DNA of 64,000 nucleotides from DATKNA01 sp963786765 (GCA_963786765.1 CAWBAJ010000015.1:259307-323306), one strand, 5' to 3'. Positions 8,125-16,893 are shown, counted from the first letter of the stretch. Numbers and translations are program-made. The notes: generated by a model not told the origin, from the sequence alone.

Positions 8125-10491
8125 GTGCGCAGACTCCGCCCCCGCCCCGCCCTCGCCACCCTCGTGGGCACGGCCGTCGTCACCGCCTCCGCCCTCGTGG
8201 CGCCGTTCCTGCCGGCGACCTCGGCCGCCGCCGCAGACTCCCCACGCGACGGGACGCTCGAGTCGCGCGCCGTCGCCTCCTGCTGGGAGGCCAAGCAGGT
8301 CAACCCAGCGGCTGCCGACGGCCTGTACTGGCTGTACACGCCCGCCCTCCAGCGGCCGCAGCAGTTCTACTGCGACATGACCACGGACGGCGGCGGCTGG
8401 GTGCTGATCGGCCGCGGCCGGCAGGGCTGGGACTTCACGGCCGAGGGCCAGCAGGCGGCCTCGGCCGTCGGCGCCACGGTGACGGGGACGGCGGCCTTCT
8501 CCCCCGCGCACCTGACCAACGACCTGGTCGACGGGCTGCTCGACAACGGCGCACCGAGCGCGCTCGACGACGGCCTGCGGATGCGGCGGGCCAAGAACGC
8601 CACCGGCACCAGCTGGCAGGAGCTCCGCCTCAAGTTCTCGAACATGAGCACGTGGAGCTGGGCGATCGGCGGCGGCTACCCGCTGGCGAGCTGGAGCGTG
8701 GACGGCACCGTCCGCACGGGCGGCTCGAGCCGCTCGGTCTGCGCCGACAGCGCCTTCCAGTGCGTCGTGACGTCGCGGTCCAAGACCAACAAGTACCTGC
8801 CGGGCTTCGCCTACGGCTCGGCGGTGACCGGCAGCACGTCGGCGTCCAGCTACCTGTGGGCGGCCACGGAGGGCGGCGGCTCCGCCACTCCGTTCGCCCA
8901 GGCCTACCTTCGGCCGAAGCTTCGCTTCGCCGACCTGACCTTCCCGGCCATGCCGGCCGGCGGGCTGCCGGGCACGACCAACCGGGTCCTGTTCGACACC
9001 TACGCCAAGCCGCAGACCTACGGTGTGAGCGGGCTCGCCAACGGGTTCAGCACCGAGCGCGACACCGAGGTGCGGTCGATGGCGCAGATCGGCGGCACGA
9101 TGTTCGTCGGCGGCAACTTCGCCAAGGTCGACAAGTACGCCGACGGCACCTCGGTCGCCCAGTCCTACCTCGCGGCCTTCGACGCCACCACGGGTGACTG
9201 GATCTCCTCGTTCCGCCCCACCCTCAACGGCAAGGTCAACGCGGTGGCGAAGCTGCCGAGCGGGCTCCTCGCGGTGGGTGGTGAGTTCACCACGGTCAAC
9301 GGCACCGCCCAGGCGGGGCTCGTCGTGCTCGACCCCGCGACCGGGGCCATCGCCTCCGGCTTCGGCGTCAAGATGGAGTACCGGTCGTCGTCCCCGACGG
9401 TGCCCGGCACCGTCACCGCGCTCGGCGTCCAGGGCTCGTGGCTCTACGTGGGCGGCACCTTCACGCACGTGGCCGGTGGCGCCCCCCTCGGCGGCTTCGT
9501 GTACGCCAAGCGCGGCGTGCGGGTGGACACCGGCACCGGCCGGCCCGACTCGACCTGGAACCCTGCCTTCAACGCGGCGCCGATCTTCCTGACGACGTCG
9601 AGCTCCGCGGACCGCGTGTACTACGGCGGGTTCTTCACGAACATGAACGACAACGTCACCCCGGCGGAGAAGTTCGTCACGGTGACGACGGCGTCGCCGG
9701 CCAAGCCCGTGAGCGGGCTCGTCGACTGGGTCGGGTCGACGAACCCGCGCAGCTACCAGCAGACCGGCGTCGAGACCGCCGACCGGTTCTGGCTCGGCGG
9801 CTCCGAGCACATGTTCTTCGACTTCAACCGGTCGGACTTCTCCCTGGTGCGCCCGAACATCGCGCGCAGCGACGACGGTCCCGGCGGCGACTTCCAGGCG
9901 TCCGTCGTCGACAGCGGGGTCGCCTACGGCACGTGCCACTGCGCCCTGTCGTACGTCTACGGCAACTCCCGCACCTGGAACGGGCCGACGAACTACGACC
10001 GGGTCGACACGATGCGATACGTCGCGGCCTTCGACGCCACCACCGGGCGGGACATCCCCGGCTACATCCCGTGGATCACGACCCGGGCCACCCGCGGTCC
10101 GTGGGCGTTGACGATCGACTCGAACAACTGCCTGTGGGTCGGCGGCGACCTGACCACGACCAAGCGGACGACGGACTCGGCGTGGCAGAGCAGCGGCGGC
10201 TTCGCCCGCTTCTGCAGGGCCGACAGCACGGCGCCCACCGTGCCGACCGCCTTCAAGACCACGAAGAACGCCGACGGCACGGTCAAGGTCTCGTGGACCG
10301 GCTCGACGGACAACGCGAGCGGCACGCTCAAGTACACGGTCTTCCGGGACAACCTGGCCGTGGCCACCCTGACCGGCTGGAGCGCCACCCTGCCGGCGGT
10401 GGCCGGGACGAGCACCTACGCGGTGCGAGCCGTCGACAAGGCCGGCAACACCAGCGCCACCACCGTTCCGGTCAGTGTGACGGTGCCCTGA
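8125..10491 (+). CDS. Secreted fibrinogen-like/beta-propeller/FN3 protein, copy 2
   Basis: 788 residues from the GTG at 8125, collinear with the gene at 5599 and strongly similar over its whole length. The order is the same: signal peptide (cleavage near TSAAAAD), fibrinogen-like YCDMTTDGGGWVLIGRGRQG, propeller repeats (MFVGGNFAKVD, LLAVGGEFTTVNGTAQAG), the shared CHC segment in AYGTCHCALSYVYGN, and a fibronectin-III end. The signal peptides and the linkers before FN3 differ most, while the FReD-like core and propeller blades are best conserved, as expected for an older duplication under selection. Function is unknown; surface adhesion or carbohydrate binding is inferred. Confidence 0.82.
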   Translation: MRRLRPRPALATLVGTAVVTASALVAPFLPATSAAAADSPRDGTLESRAVASCWEAKQVNPAAADGLYWLYTPALQRPQQFYCDMTTDGGGWVLIGRGRQGWDFTAEGQQAASAVGATVTGTAAFSPAHLTNDLVDGLLDNGAPSALDDGLRMRRAKNATGTSWQELRLKFSNMSTWSWAIGGGYPLASWSVDGTVRTGGSSRSVCADSAFQCVVTSRSKTNKYLPGFAYGSAVTGSTSASSYLWAATEGGGSATPFAQAYLRPKLRFADLTFPAMPAGGLPGTTNRVLFDTYAKPQTYGVSGLANGFSTERDTEVRSMAQIGGTMFVGGNFAKVDKYADGTSVAQSYLAAFDATTGDWISSFRPTLNGKVNAVAKLPSGLLAVGGEFTTVNGTAQAGLVVLDPATGAIASGFGVKMEYRSSSPTVPGTVTALGVQGSWLYVGGTFTHVAGGAPLGGFVYAKRGVRVDTGTGRPDSTWNPAFNAAPIFLTTSSSADRVYYGGFFTNMNDNVTPAEKFVTVTTASPAKPVSGLVDWVGSTNPRSYQQTGVETADRFWLGGSEHMFFDFNRSDFSLVRPNIARSDDGPGGDFQASVVDSGVAYGTCHCALSYVYGNSRTWNGPTNYDRVDTMRYVAAFDATTGRDIPGYIPWITTRATRGPWALTIDSNNCLWVGGDLTTTKRTTDSAWQSSGGFARFCRADSTAPTVPTAFKTTKNADGTVKVSWTGSTDNASGTLKYTVFRDNLAVATLTGWSATLPAVAGTSTYAVRAVDKAGNTSATTVPVSVTVP

Positions 10492-10552
10492 CCGCTCGCA
10501 CCGGCGCCCCGCGTGCCGGCGTCCTGCGCATCGCCGGTGGGGACCCTGTGTC

Positions 10553-10622
10553 CCTCGGAACCGTTGCACTGATGCAGTTCCGCATCATGATGCGGAACTG
10601 CATCAGTGCAACGGTTCCGAGG
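10553..10622. repeat. Perfect 70-bp palindrome between convergent genes
   Basis: Each 35-nt arm is an exact reverse complement with no loop; the centre is CGCATCA/TGATGCG. The outer arm begins CCTCGGAACCGTTGCACTGA. It sits between the end of fibrinogen-like copy 2 (10491, plus) and the end of mogA (10677, minus), so a bidirectional terminator is possible. The size, perfection and resemblance to 30776-30809 also suggest a dispersed palindromic element. Confidence 0.85.
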
Positions 10623-10676
10623 AGAACACCCCTCCCCGGGCCCGGGTCAGACGCTGCCGGGTCAGACGCCGCCGGG

Positions 10677-11180
10677 TCAGACGCCGCCGCCGGGGCGGTG
10701 GTCGGCCCCGCGAACTTGCTGGACCGCGTGCGGCAGCATCCCCGACAGCACCGCGATCCCGTCCTTGCAGCCACCGGGAGACCCCGGCAGGTTCACGATC
10801 AGCGTCGTCCCCGAAAGGCCGGCGATCCCGCGTGACAGCGCCGCGGTGGGCACTCCGTGCGCGACGCCGTACGCCCGCACCGCCTCCGCGATCCCGGGGA
10901 CGGGGCGGTCCACGACCCGTGCCGTCACCTCCGGGGTCCGGTCCGTCGGCGACAGCCCCGTGCCACCCGTGGTCAGGACGACGTCGTAGCCGGACGCCGC
11001 CGCCTCGCGCAGGGCCTCCTCGACCGGCTCGCCGTCCGGCACGACGAGCGGTCCGTCGACGGCGAAGCCCAGCTCGCGCAGCCCCTCCACGAGCACCGGC
11101 CCGCCACGGTCGGAGTACACGCCGGCGGCGGCCCGGTTCGACGCCGTGACCACCAGAGCTCGCAGCGGCGGCTCAGTCAC
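10677..11180 (-). CDS. mogA: Molybdopterin adenylyltransferase MogA/MoaB
   Basis: 167 residues. The MoCF-domain motifs TTGGTGLSPTDRTPE (about 69-83) and NLPGSPGG (about 129-136) are those of MogA/MoaB, which adenylates molybdopterin before molybdate insertion. Its start overlaps the end of moaC by 8 bp, so mogA is probably translated with it in a galU-moeA-moaC-mogA unit. It is the last gene of that unit, ending before the 70-bp palindrome. The C-terminus is Gly/His-rich and may be non-conserved. Confidence 0.9.
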   Translation of the reverse strand: MTEPPLRALVVTASNRAAAGVYSDRGGPVLVEGLRELGFAVDGPLVVPDGEPVEEALREAAASGYDVVLTTGGTGLSPTDRTPEVTARVVDRPVPGIAEAVRAYGVAHGVPTAALSRGIAGLSGTTLIVNLPGSPGGCKDGIAVLSGMLPHAVQQVRGADHRPGGGV

Positions 11181-11664
11181 GGCGCCAGTCCCCCGACCGC
11201 CCGCCGCTCTTGGCCGTGACCCGGACCTGCGTGATCGTCGTCAGCTTGTCCACCGCCTTGACCATGTCGACGAGCGCGAGGGCGGCGACGGCGACGCAGG
11301 TGAGGGCCTCCATCTCCACGCCGGTGCGGTCGGCCGTCCGAACGGTGGCGGTGATGTCGACGCCGTCGTCCGCCACCGTCAGCTCGACCGACACGGCGTG
11401 CACCGCGACGGGGTGCGCGAGCGGCACGAGGTCCGGCGTCCGCTTCGCGGCCTGGATCCCGGCCAGCCGGGCCACCGCCAGCGCGTCGCCCTTGGGCACG
11501 CCCTCGCCGCGCAGCAGCTCCAGGACCCTGGCCGAGCACAGCACCCGCCCGGCCGCGCTCGCCTCCCGGACTGTGACGGCCTTCGCGGACACGTCGACCA
11601 TCTGCGCGCGGCCCTGCGGGTCGAGGTGCGTCAGCGCATCCAGGTGGGTGGAGTCGCCGGTCAC
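11173..11664 (-). CDS. moaC: Cyclic pyranopterin monophosphate synthase MoaC
   Basis: 163 residues. It shows the MoaC landmarks in order: MVDVSAK, KGDALAVARLAGIQAAKRTP, LVPLAHP, MEALT and DMVKAVDK, the last carrying the conserved Lys/Asp region of the active site. It converts the MoaA product to cyclic pyranopterin monophosphate in molybdenum-cofactor synthesis. It overlaps moeA by 4 bp upstream and mogA by 8 bp downstream. No moaA, moaD or moaE lies in the window, so the rest of the pathway must be elsewhere. Confidence 0.93.
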   Translation of the reverse strand: MTGDSTHLDALTHLDPQGRAQMVDVSAKAVTVREASAAGRVLCSARVLELLRGEGVPKGDALAVARLAGIQAAKRTPDLVPLAHPVAVHAVSVELTVADDGVDITATVRTADRTGVEMEALTCVAVAALALVDMVKAVDKLTTITQVRVTAKSGGRSGDWRRD

Positions 11665-12911
11665 CTCGGGCTCCCCGGGACCGGGCTGCTCGTCAGGAGG
11701 TCGCAGGTCAGCTCATCGCCGGGCTCGACCCGGGTGACCTCCTCGGGCACGACCGCCAGGCACGTCGCCACGGCCAGGTCGGCCGCCAGGTGCGAGCCCT
11801 GCGCCCCGACCGGCGTGACCACGGTCCGGCCGTCGCGCTCCGCGAGCGTCGCGCGGGCGTACTGCCGGCGCCCGGAGGGCGAGGACCACCCGACGCCGGC
11901 GACGGCGCGCACCCGCGGCCGCTCCCAGCCGTGCTCGCCGAGCATCGCCAGCAGCGCGGGCCGCACGAAGACCTCGAACGACACCATCGAGCTCACGGGG
12001 TTGCCCGGCAGCGTGAAGACGGGGGTCCCGCCGATCGCGCCGAACCCCTGCGGCATCCCCGGCTGCATGGCGACCTTGTCGAACCGGACGCTGCCCAGCG
12101 CGCTCAGCACCTCCTTGACCGTGTCGCGGGTCCCGGCGCTCACCCCGCCGCTGGTGAGGACCAGGTCCGCGGAGGCCGCCGCGGCATCGAGCGCGGCACG
12201 CACCGCCGAGGGCTCATCGGGCACGATCCCCGCGTACGAGGCGAGGGCGCCCAGCTCGCGGGCAGCTGCCGTCAGCCCGTACCCGTTGCTGTCGTGGATC
12301 TGCCCGTGGCCGGGCTCGCGGCCCAGCGGCACCAGCTCCGTGCCCGTTGACAGCACCACCACGCGAGGGGCGGGCCTGACGGCGACGGCGTCGCGCCCGA
12401 CGGCGGCGAGCAGCGCGAGGTGGCGAGGCGACAGCCGGGCGCCGGCGCGTAGCACGACCTCCCCTGCCTCGACGTCCCCGCCCGCGGAACGGACGAACTG
12501 CCCGGGCTCCGGCGCGCGGTGCACCACGACGCGCCCGCCGTGCCCTTCCGAATCCGTCCAACCCCCGGTCCACTCGACCGGCACGACGGCGTCCGCGCCG
12601 GGCGGCACGGGGGCTCCCGTCATGATCCGGACCGCGGTGCCGGGCTCGAGCGCCCGCGGCTCGCCGGAGCCCGCCGCGACCTCGCCCGCCACGGGCAGTT
12701 CGCGCGGCGCCGCGTCGGTGACCCCGGCGAGCTCGGCGGCGCGTACGGCGAACCCGTCCATCGCGGAGTTGTCGAAGGGCGGCAGCACGAGCGGCGAGAC
12801 GACGTCCTCGGCGAGGAGGAGGCCCAGGGCGTCGAGGAGCGGCACCCGCACGGGCGCCGGCGGCGCGACCGCCGCGAGGCAGCGCGCCCGGTGCTCCTCG
12901 ACCGTGATCAC
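11661..12911 (-). CDS. moeA: Molybdopterin molybdotransferase MoeA / gephyrin-like protein (Glp candidate)
   Basis: 416 residues. MoeA motifs are complete: LPPFDNSAMDGFAVRAAELA (about 45), MTGAPVPPGADAVVPVE, STGTELVPLG, HDSNGYGL, TSGGVSAGTRD, QPGMPQGFG and TLPGNPVSSMVSFEVFVRP. MoeA inserts molybdate into adenylylated molybdopterin. In Corynebacterium a MoeA homologue in the same setting (galU, rimJ, Glpr) is the division protein Glp that binds FtsZ and Glpr; this copy has both moco genes and sepX nearby, so either or both roles are possible. The GTG at 12911 overlaps the galU stop as GTGA; the frame stays open upstream inside galU but is a shadow there. Confidence 0.9.
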   Translation of the reverse strand: MITVEEHRARCLAAVAPPAPVRVPLLDALGLLLAEDVVSPLVLPPFDNSAMDGFAVRAAELAGVTDAAPRELPVAGEVAAGSGEPRALEPGTAVRIMTGAPVPPGADAVVPVEWTGGWTDSEGHGGRVVVHRAPEPGQFVRSAGGDVEAGEVVLRAGARLSPRHLALLAAVGRDAVAVRPAPRVVVLSTGTELVPLGREPGHGQIHDSNGYGLTAAARELGALASYAGIVPDEPSAVRAALDAAAASADLVLTSGGVSAGTRDTVKEVLSALGSVRFDKVAMQPGMPQGFGAIGGTPVFTLPGNPVSSMVSFEVFVRPALLAMLGEHGWERPRVRAVAGVGWSSPSGRRQYARATLAERDGRTVVTPVGAQGSHLAADLAVATCLAVVPEEVTRVEPGDELTCDLLTSSPVPGSPR

Positions 12912-13903
12912 GCCTCCCGGCCCCCCGCGGGGCTCTCGGGACCCATGGCGGCGACGTAGGAGCGCAGCCACGGGCGCAGCTCGGGCCCGAGATCCGCGCG
13001 CTCGCAGGCGAGCTGCACGACGGCCTTGAGGTAGTCGAGCCGGTCCCCGGTGTCGTAGCGCCGACCGCGGAACACCACGCCGTACACGCCGCCGCCTTCC
13101 CCCTGTTCGGTCGTGAGGGTCTGCAGCGCGTCCGTCAGCTGGATCTCGCCGCCGCGCCCCGGTTCCTGGTGGAGGAGCACCTCGAAGATCCGCGGGTGCA
13201 GCACGTAGCGCCCGATGACGGCGAGATTGCTCGGCGCGTCCTGCGGGGCCGGCTTCTCCACCATGCCCGTGATCCGGACGACGTCCTCCTCGCCGGTCTC
13301 CTCGATGGCCGCGCAGCCGTAGAGGTGCACCTGCTCGCGCGGGACCTCCATCAGGGCCACGACGCTCGCCCGGGTTCGGCGCTGCACCGCGATCATCCGG
13401 ACCAGCAGGGGGTCGCGCTCGTCGATGAGGTCGTCGCCCAGCAGCACGGCGAACGGGTTGTTCCCGACGTGCTGCGCACCGCACAGCACCGCGTGACCGA
13501 GCCCGCGCGGGTCGCCCTGCCGGGTGTAGTGCATGTCGGCGAGGACGTTCGACTTCTGCACCCGGGCGAGCCGGGACGCGTCACCCTTGGCCTGCAGGAC
13601 CTCCTCCAGCTCCCAGGCGCGGTCGAAATGGTCCTCGAGCGACCGCTTGTTCCGGCCGGTGATGACGAGCACGTCGGACAGGCCGGCGGCGACGGCCTCC
13701 TCGACGACGTACTGGATCGCGGGCTTGTCGACGACCGGCAGCATCTCCTTCGGCGTCGCCTTGGTCGCCGGCAGGAACCGCGTGCCGAGGCCGGCCGCGG
13801 GGATCACGGCCTTGGTCACTGCGGGGCCGAGCGGGGGCTGCACGCCCGCCTCCTCCGACGCCAGCTGCGCTCCGGCGGAGCCGTCCGCCAGCAGGTCCGT
13901 CAC
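12908..13903 (-). CDS. galU: UTP--glucose-1-phosphate uridylyltransferase
   Basis: 331 residues. The nucleotide-binding signature IPAAGLGTRFLPATKATPK (from about residue 34), EMLPVVDKPAIQYVVEEAV, LLGDDLID and GMVEKP are those of GalU, which makes UDP-glucose for cell-wall glycans and trehalose. About 30 residues precede the catalytic core, an N-terminal extension; another start may be used. It is first of the galU-moeA-moaC-mogA unit, followed by moeA with a 4-bp overlap. Upstream on the same strand lies the diguanylate cyclase, separated by the 44-bp direct repeats. Confidence 0.93.
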   Translation of the reverse strand: MTDLLADGSAGAQLASEEAGVQPPLGPAVTKAVIPAAGLGTRFLPATKATPKEMLPVVDKPAIQYVVEEAVAAGLSDVLVITGRNKRSLEDHFDRAWELEEVLQAKGDASRLARVQKSNVLADMHYTRQGDPRGLGHAVLCGAQHVGNNPFAVLLGDDLIDERDPLLVRMIAVQRRTRASVVALMEVPREQVHLYGCAAIEETGEEDVVRITGMVEKPAPQDAPSNLAVIGRYVLHPRIFEVLLHQEPGRGGEIQLTDALQTLTTEQGEGGGVYGVVFRGRRYDTGDRLDYLKAVVQLACERADLGPELRPWLRSYVAAMGPESPAGGREA

Positions 13904-13960
13904 GCTTGCCCTCCCAGGTCCTCTGGCGGCCGCCGCGACCCCACCGGCCGCGTGCCACCC

Positions 13961-14054
13961 GCATCCGCCGGAAGGCTATCCGCCGCGGCCGGCCCGCGTG
14001 GCACGCTCCCGCATCCGCCGGAAGGCTATCCGCCGCGGCCGGGCCGCGCGGCAC
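13961..14054. repeat. Two 44-bp direct repeats with a 50-bp period
   Basis: Copies at 13961-14004 and 14011-14054 share GCATCCGCCGGAAGGCTATC and continue through CGCCGCGGCCGG to GGCAC with two mismatches. The second copy covers the last codons of the diguanylate cyclase gene. The unit contains complementary halves (GCCGCGG and similar) and could fold; a terminator or small dispersed element is possible. Confidence 0.75.
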
Positions 14055-16035
14055 CGACGCCCTGGACGGGTCCCTCGAGCGTCTCGTCCAGGGTCTCGTC
14101 GAGAGGGTCGGCAGGGGCGCCCGGGGAGGAGCCGTTCGGCGAGACCTCGGCGAGGCACCAGCGGTCCCTCCCCGCGCCCTTGGCGGCGTAGAGGGCGGCG
14201 TCAGCGGCCCGCAGGATCTCGCTCGCGGTCCGGCCGTGGTCGGGGAACGCCGCCACCCCTGCCGACACGGTGACCTCCGCGCTGCGGCTGCCGACCGCGA
14301 ACGGCCGGTCCCTGACGGCGCGGACGATGCGGCCCGCCACAGCCGCCGCGCCGTCGACGCCTGTCTCGGGCAGCACGACCGTGAACTCCTCGCCGCCGTA
14401 CCGGGTGACCGTGTCGACCTCGCGCAGGCAGTCCTGCAGCCGCCGGGCGAACTCGCGCAGGACGCCGTCCCCGAAAGGGTGGCCGTGGGTGTCGTTGACC
14501 ACCTTGAAGTGGTCGAGGTCGAGCATGACGACGGACAGCGGCCGGTTGAACCGGGTCGCGCGCTCGACCTCGCGGGCCAGCGTGGTCGAGAGCTGGCGGA
14601 AGTTGCCCGCACCCGTCAGCGGGTCCGTGACCGACAGGCGTCTGGTCTCCTCGTGCGCGAGCGCGTTCGCGACGGCGGCGCCCGCGTGCCGGGCGAGGTC
14701 CTGCAGCGCCTCGATGTCCTCCGGGCCGAACCGGGACCCACCGGCAGGGCGGGCCACGGCGAGGGCGCCGAGCACGCGGTCGGCAGCGCGCAGGGGGACG
14801 GCCAGCAGGTGCGCCCCCGCCTCCGCCGGACCCGCCACGACGGGCCAGCCGTCGGTCAGCGCCCGCCGGGCGAGCCGGCCCAGCGAGGCCGAGGCCCGGG
14901 CGGGCACCGGGACGTCTCCCACGTTCACGGCGCCACGCTCCTCCAGCGTGCGCTCGTTGCCGACCAGGGCCGCACCCGCGGCAGCGGTCACGGCGACGCA
15001 CGCAGCCTCCAGCACCGTCTGCAGCAGCCCGTCGAGGTCGTGGGTCCGCTCCAGCGCCTCGCCGAAGCGCGCCTCGGCGTCGGCCTCGGCGGCCCGGGTG
15101 CGCCGCAGCTCCTCCTCCCGGCCCTGCAATCGGCCCGCCATGTCGTCCAGCGCCGCCGCCAGCTCCCCGACCTCGCCGTCGCCCGCCAGGCCGGTGCGGA
15201 CGTTCAGATCCCCGGCCCGGAGCCGGCCGGCGACAGCGGTGAGCCGGCGCAACGGGGTGGTCAGGCGGGCGGTGACGACGGACAGCAGCACGGCGGAGGC
15301 GAGCACCGCCACGAGGGCGACAGCGACCAGGACCACGCGGACGGGGTCCGGCTGCCCGGCAGGCATCCAGGCCACGAGCCGGTACGGGACCCCGGCCGCC
15401 GCGGGCGCGCTCTCGTAGCGCACCCCGCCGGAAGGAGCTGCCCCGCGGGGCAGCACGCGCAGGTCGGCGTCCAGGGCGAGCCTGGACCGCAGCTGCGCGA
15501 CCGCGGCGGCGTCCAGGGCCCGGACGGCGAGGACCCGTACGACCGGCCCGCCGCCGGTGGACGGCACGGGCACCGACTCGACGAGGGCAGGGGGGCCCGC
15601 GGCCGGGGCGGATCCCCGGCTGCACGAGGCGAGCAGCTGTGCGCGCAGCGCCGCGTCGTCGGCCGCCGGGTCCGAGGTCTCGGGGACGGCGCCGGCCCGC
15701 ATCACGGGGGCCCCGTCGACCAGCACGATCAGACCGATGTCGTCATGGCCGCGCAGCGCCGCCGCGGCTGCCGCACCGGCGCTGTCGCCGGTCACGGTCC
15801 GGCCGGCGGCCACGGAACCCCCGAGGTCGAGGGCGACGCCACGAGCGACGTCACCGAGGGCGACGCACTCCTGCGTGAGGTAGGCGGACGCGGTGCTCGC
15901 GGCGCGGGCCAGCGCGGCCCGGTCGGCGTCCGCGCGAGCCCGGGGCACGACCACACCGACGACGAGGCCCGCGGCCACCAGCGGGCCGGCGAGCACGCCG
16001 GCCAGGACCAGCGCGAGTCGGGCTCGCAGGGACAC
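14026..16035 (-). CDS. Membrane diguanylate cyclase (sensor-HAMP-GAF-GGDEF)
   Basis: About 669 residues from the GTG at 16035, chosen because GGAGG lies 5 nt upstream; the frame is open further up without family character. Order: TM near 9-31, an extracytoplasmic sensor of about 185 residues, TM near 218-242, HAMP, a GAF domain and a GGDEF domain. The active site reads RYGGEEF, a functional variant, and REVD five residues before it is the RxxD inhibitory site, so product inhibition by c-di-GMP is expected. It lies between galU and the divergent folate gene, inside a cluster that usually lacks it. The last codons fall in the 44-bp repeat. Confidence 0.85.
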   Translation of the reverse strand: MSLRARLALVLAGVLAGPLVAAGLVVGVVVPRARADADRAALARAASTASAYLTQECVALGDVARGVALDLGGSVAAGRTVTGDSAGAAAAAALRGHDDIGLIVLVDGAPVMRAGAVPETSDPAADDAALRAQLLASCSRGSAPAAGPPALVESVPVPSTGGGPVVRVLAVRALDAAAVAQLRSRLALDADLRVLPRGAAPSGGVRYESAPAAAGVPYRLVAWMPAGQPDPVRVVLVAVALVAVLASAVLLSVVTARLTTPLRRLTAVAGRLRAGDLNVRTGLAGDGEVGELAAALDDMAGRLQGREEELRRTRAAEADAEARFGEALERTHDLDGLLQTVLEAACVAVTAAAGAALVGNERTLEERGAVNVGDVPVPARASASLGRLARRALTDGWPVVAGPAEAGAHLLAVPLRAADRVLGALAVARPAGGSRFGPEDIEALQDLARHAGAAVANALAHEETRRLSVTDPLTGAGNFRQLSTTLAREVERATRFNRPLSVVMLDLDHFKVVNDTHGHPFGDGVLREFARRLQDCLREVDTVTRYGGEEFTVVLPETGVDGAAAVAGRIVRAVRDRPFAVGSRSAEVTVSAGVAAFPDHGRTASEILRAADAALYAAKGAGRDRWCLAEVSPNGSSPGAPADPLDETLDETLEGPVQGVGAARPGRGG

Positions 16036-16233
16036 CAGGGCCTCCAAGACGACTGGAACGTGTCTTCCGCCACCTGTCCCTTTTGTGTGGAGATCTGGGG
16101 GGCGGAGCGTGGCACGATGTCGTTTACGTCGCCGGTGTCCCGGCGACGGGTCGTAGGAACGGATCGAGGGTCGGGCGCCACGCCGTCGACTCACGGGCCG
16201 CTGTTGGTCGATGACGCTGCGTCAGGGGGTATC

Positions 16234-16875
16234 GTGCCGAACGGCTCCAGCATCGTGACGGGCTTTCCACAGATCCTGTCCGATGCGCCGACGGTGAAGG
16301 CGGCCCTTCGGCGTCGGATCCGCGCCTCCCGGCGGCTGCGCGGCGCGGCCGAGCGGGCCGAGGTCGCTCGCGGCCTCGTCGGCGTCGCCCTCGAACTGCC
16401 ACAGATCCAGGCGGCCCGGTGCGTGGCCCTCTACGCCTCGACCGGCACCGAGCCCCAGACCGCACCACTGCGCCGGGCCCTACGCAACGAAGGCATCGCA
16501 CTGATGCTGCCGCTGGTGCGCGGGCGCCACCTCGAGTGGGCCTGGGACACCGGGGACGACCTCCGCCCCGGCCCCGGCCCCGGCGGTCGCGAGCCGGGCG
16601 GGCGCACCCTCGGCGAGAGCGGACTGCTCGGCGCGGACGTCGTCCTCGTGCCGGCCCTCGCCGTCGACACCCTCGGGACGCGACTCGGTCAGGGCGGCGG
16701 GTACTACGACTCGGCCCTGCCCCTGGTCGACCCCGGCGTTCCGATCCTCGCGGTCGTCCACGACGACGAGGTGCTGGACGCGGCCGTCGAGGCGCTGCCC
16801 GCCGAGCCGCACGACGTGCCGGTCGACGGCGTGCTCACGCCGCTGCGCTGCCTGCGCCTGCCCGGCCGGGCCTGA
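16234..16875 (+). CDS. 5-formyltetrahydrofolate cyclo-ligase
   Basis: 213 residues. The ATP-dependent ligase signature RLGQGGGYYDSAL and preceding VPALAVDTLGT are clear, as is the N-terminal VKAALRRRIRASRR. The enzyme converts 5-formyl-THF to 5,10-methenyl-THF. GTG at 16234 follows a GGGGG stretch; GTG at 16255 is an alternative. It is divergent from the diguanylate cyclase with a 198-bp gap (16036-16233) that must hold both promoters; I see no clear boxes there. In mycobacteria this gene neighbours galU, moeA and rimJ, so it belongs to the same ancestral cluster. It ends 18 bp before the convergent penicillin acylase. Confidence 0.9.
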   Translation: MPNGSSIVTGFPQILSDAPTVKAALRRRIRASRRLRGAAERAEVARGLVGVALELPQIQAARCVALYASTGTEPQTAPLRRALRNEGIALMLPLVRGRHLEWAWDTGDDLRPGPGPGGREPGGRTLGESGLLGADVVLVPALAVDTLGTRLGQGGGYYDSALPLVDPGVPILAVVHDDEVLDAAVEALPAEPHDVPVDGVLTPLRCLRLPGRA

Positions 16876-16893
16876 GCCGGCCACCCCCGCACG

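Noticed and set aside
5518..10569. A 1,683-codon open frame on the minus strand opposite both fibrinogen-like genes
   Set aside because: It is Arg/Gly/Ala-rich with no domain character and mirrors third-position GC of the real plus-strand genes.
14201..15625. A separate minus-strand gene inside the diguanylate cyclase region
   Set aside because: Out-of-frame reading of the cyclase; no start signal or domains.
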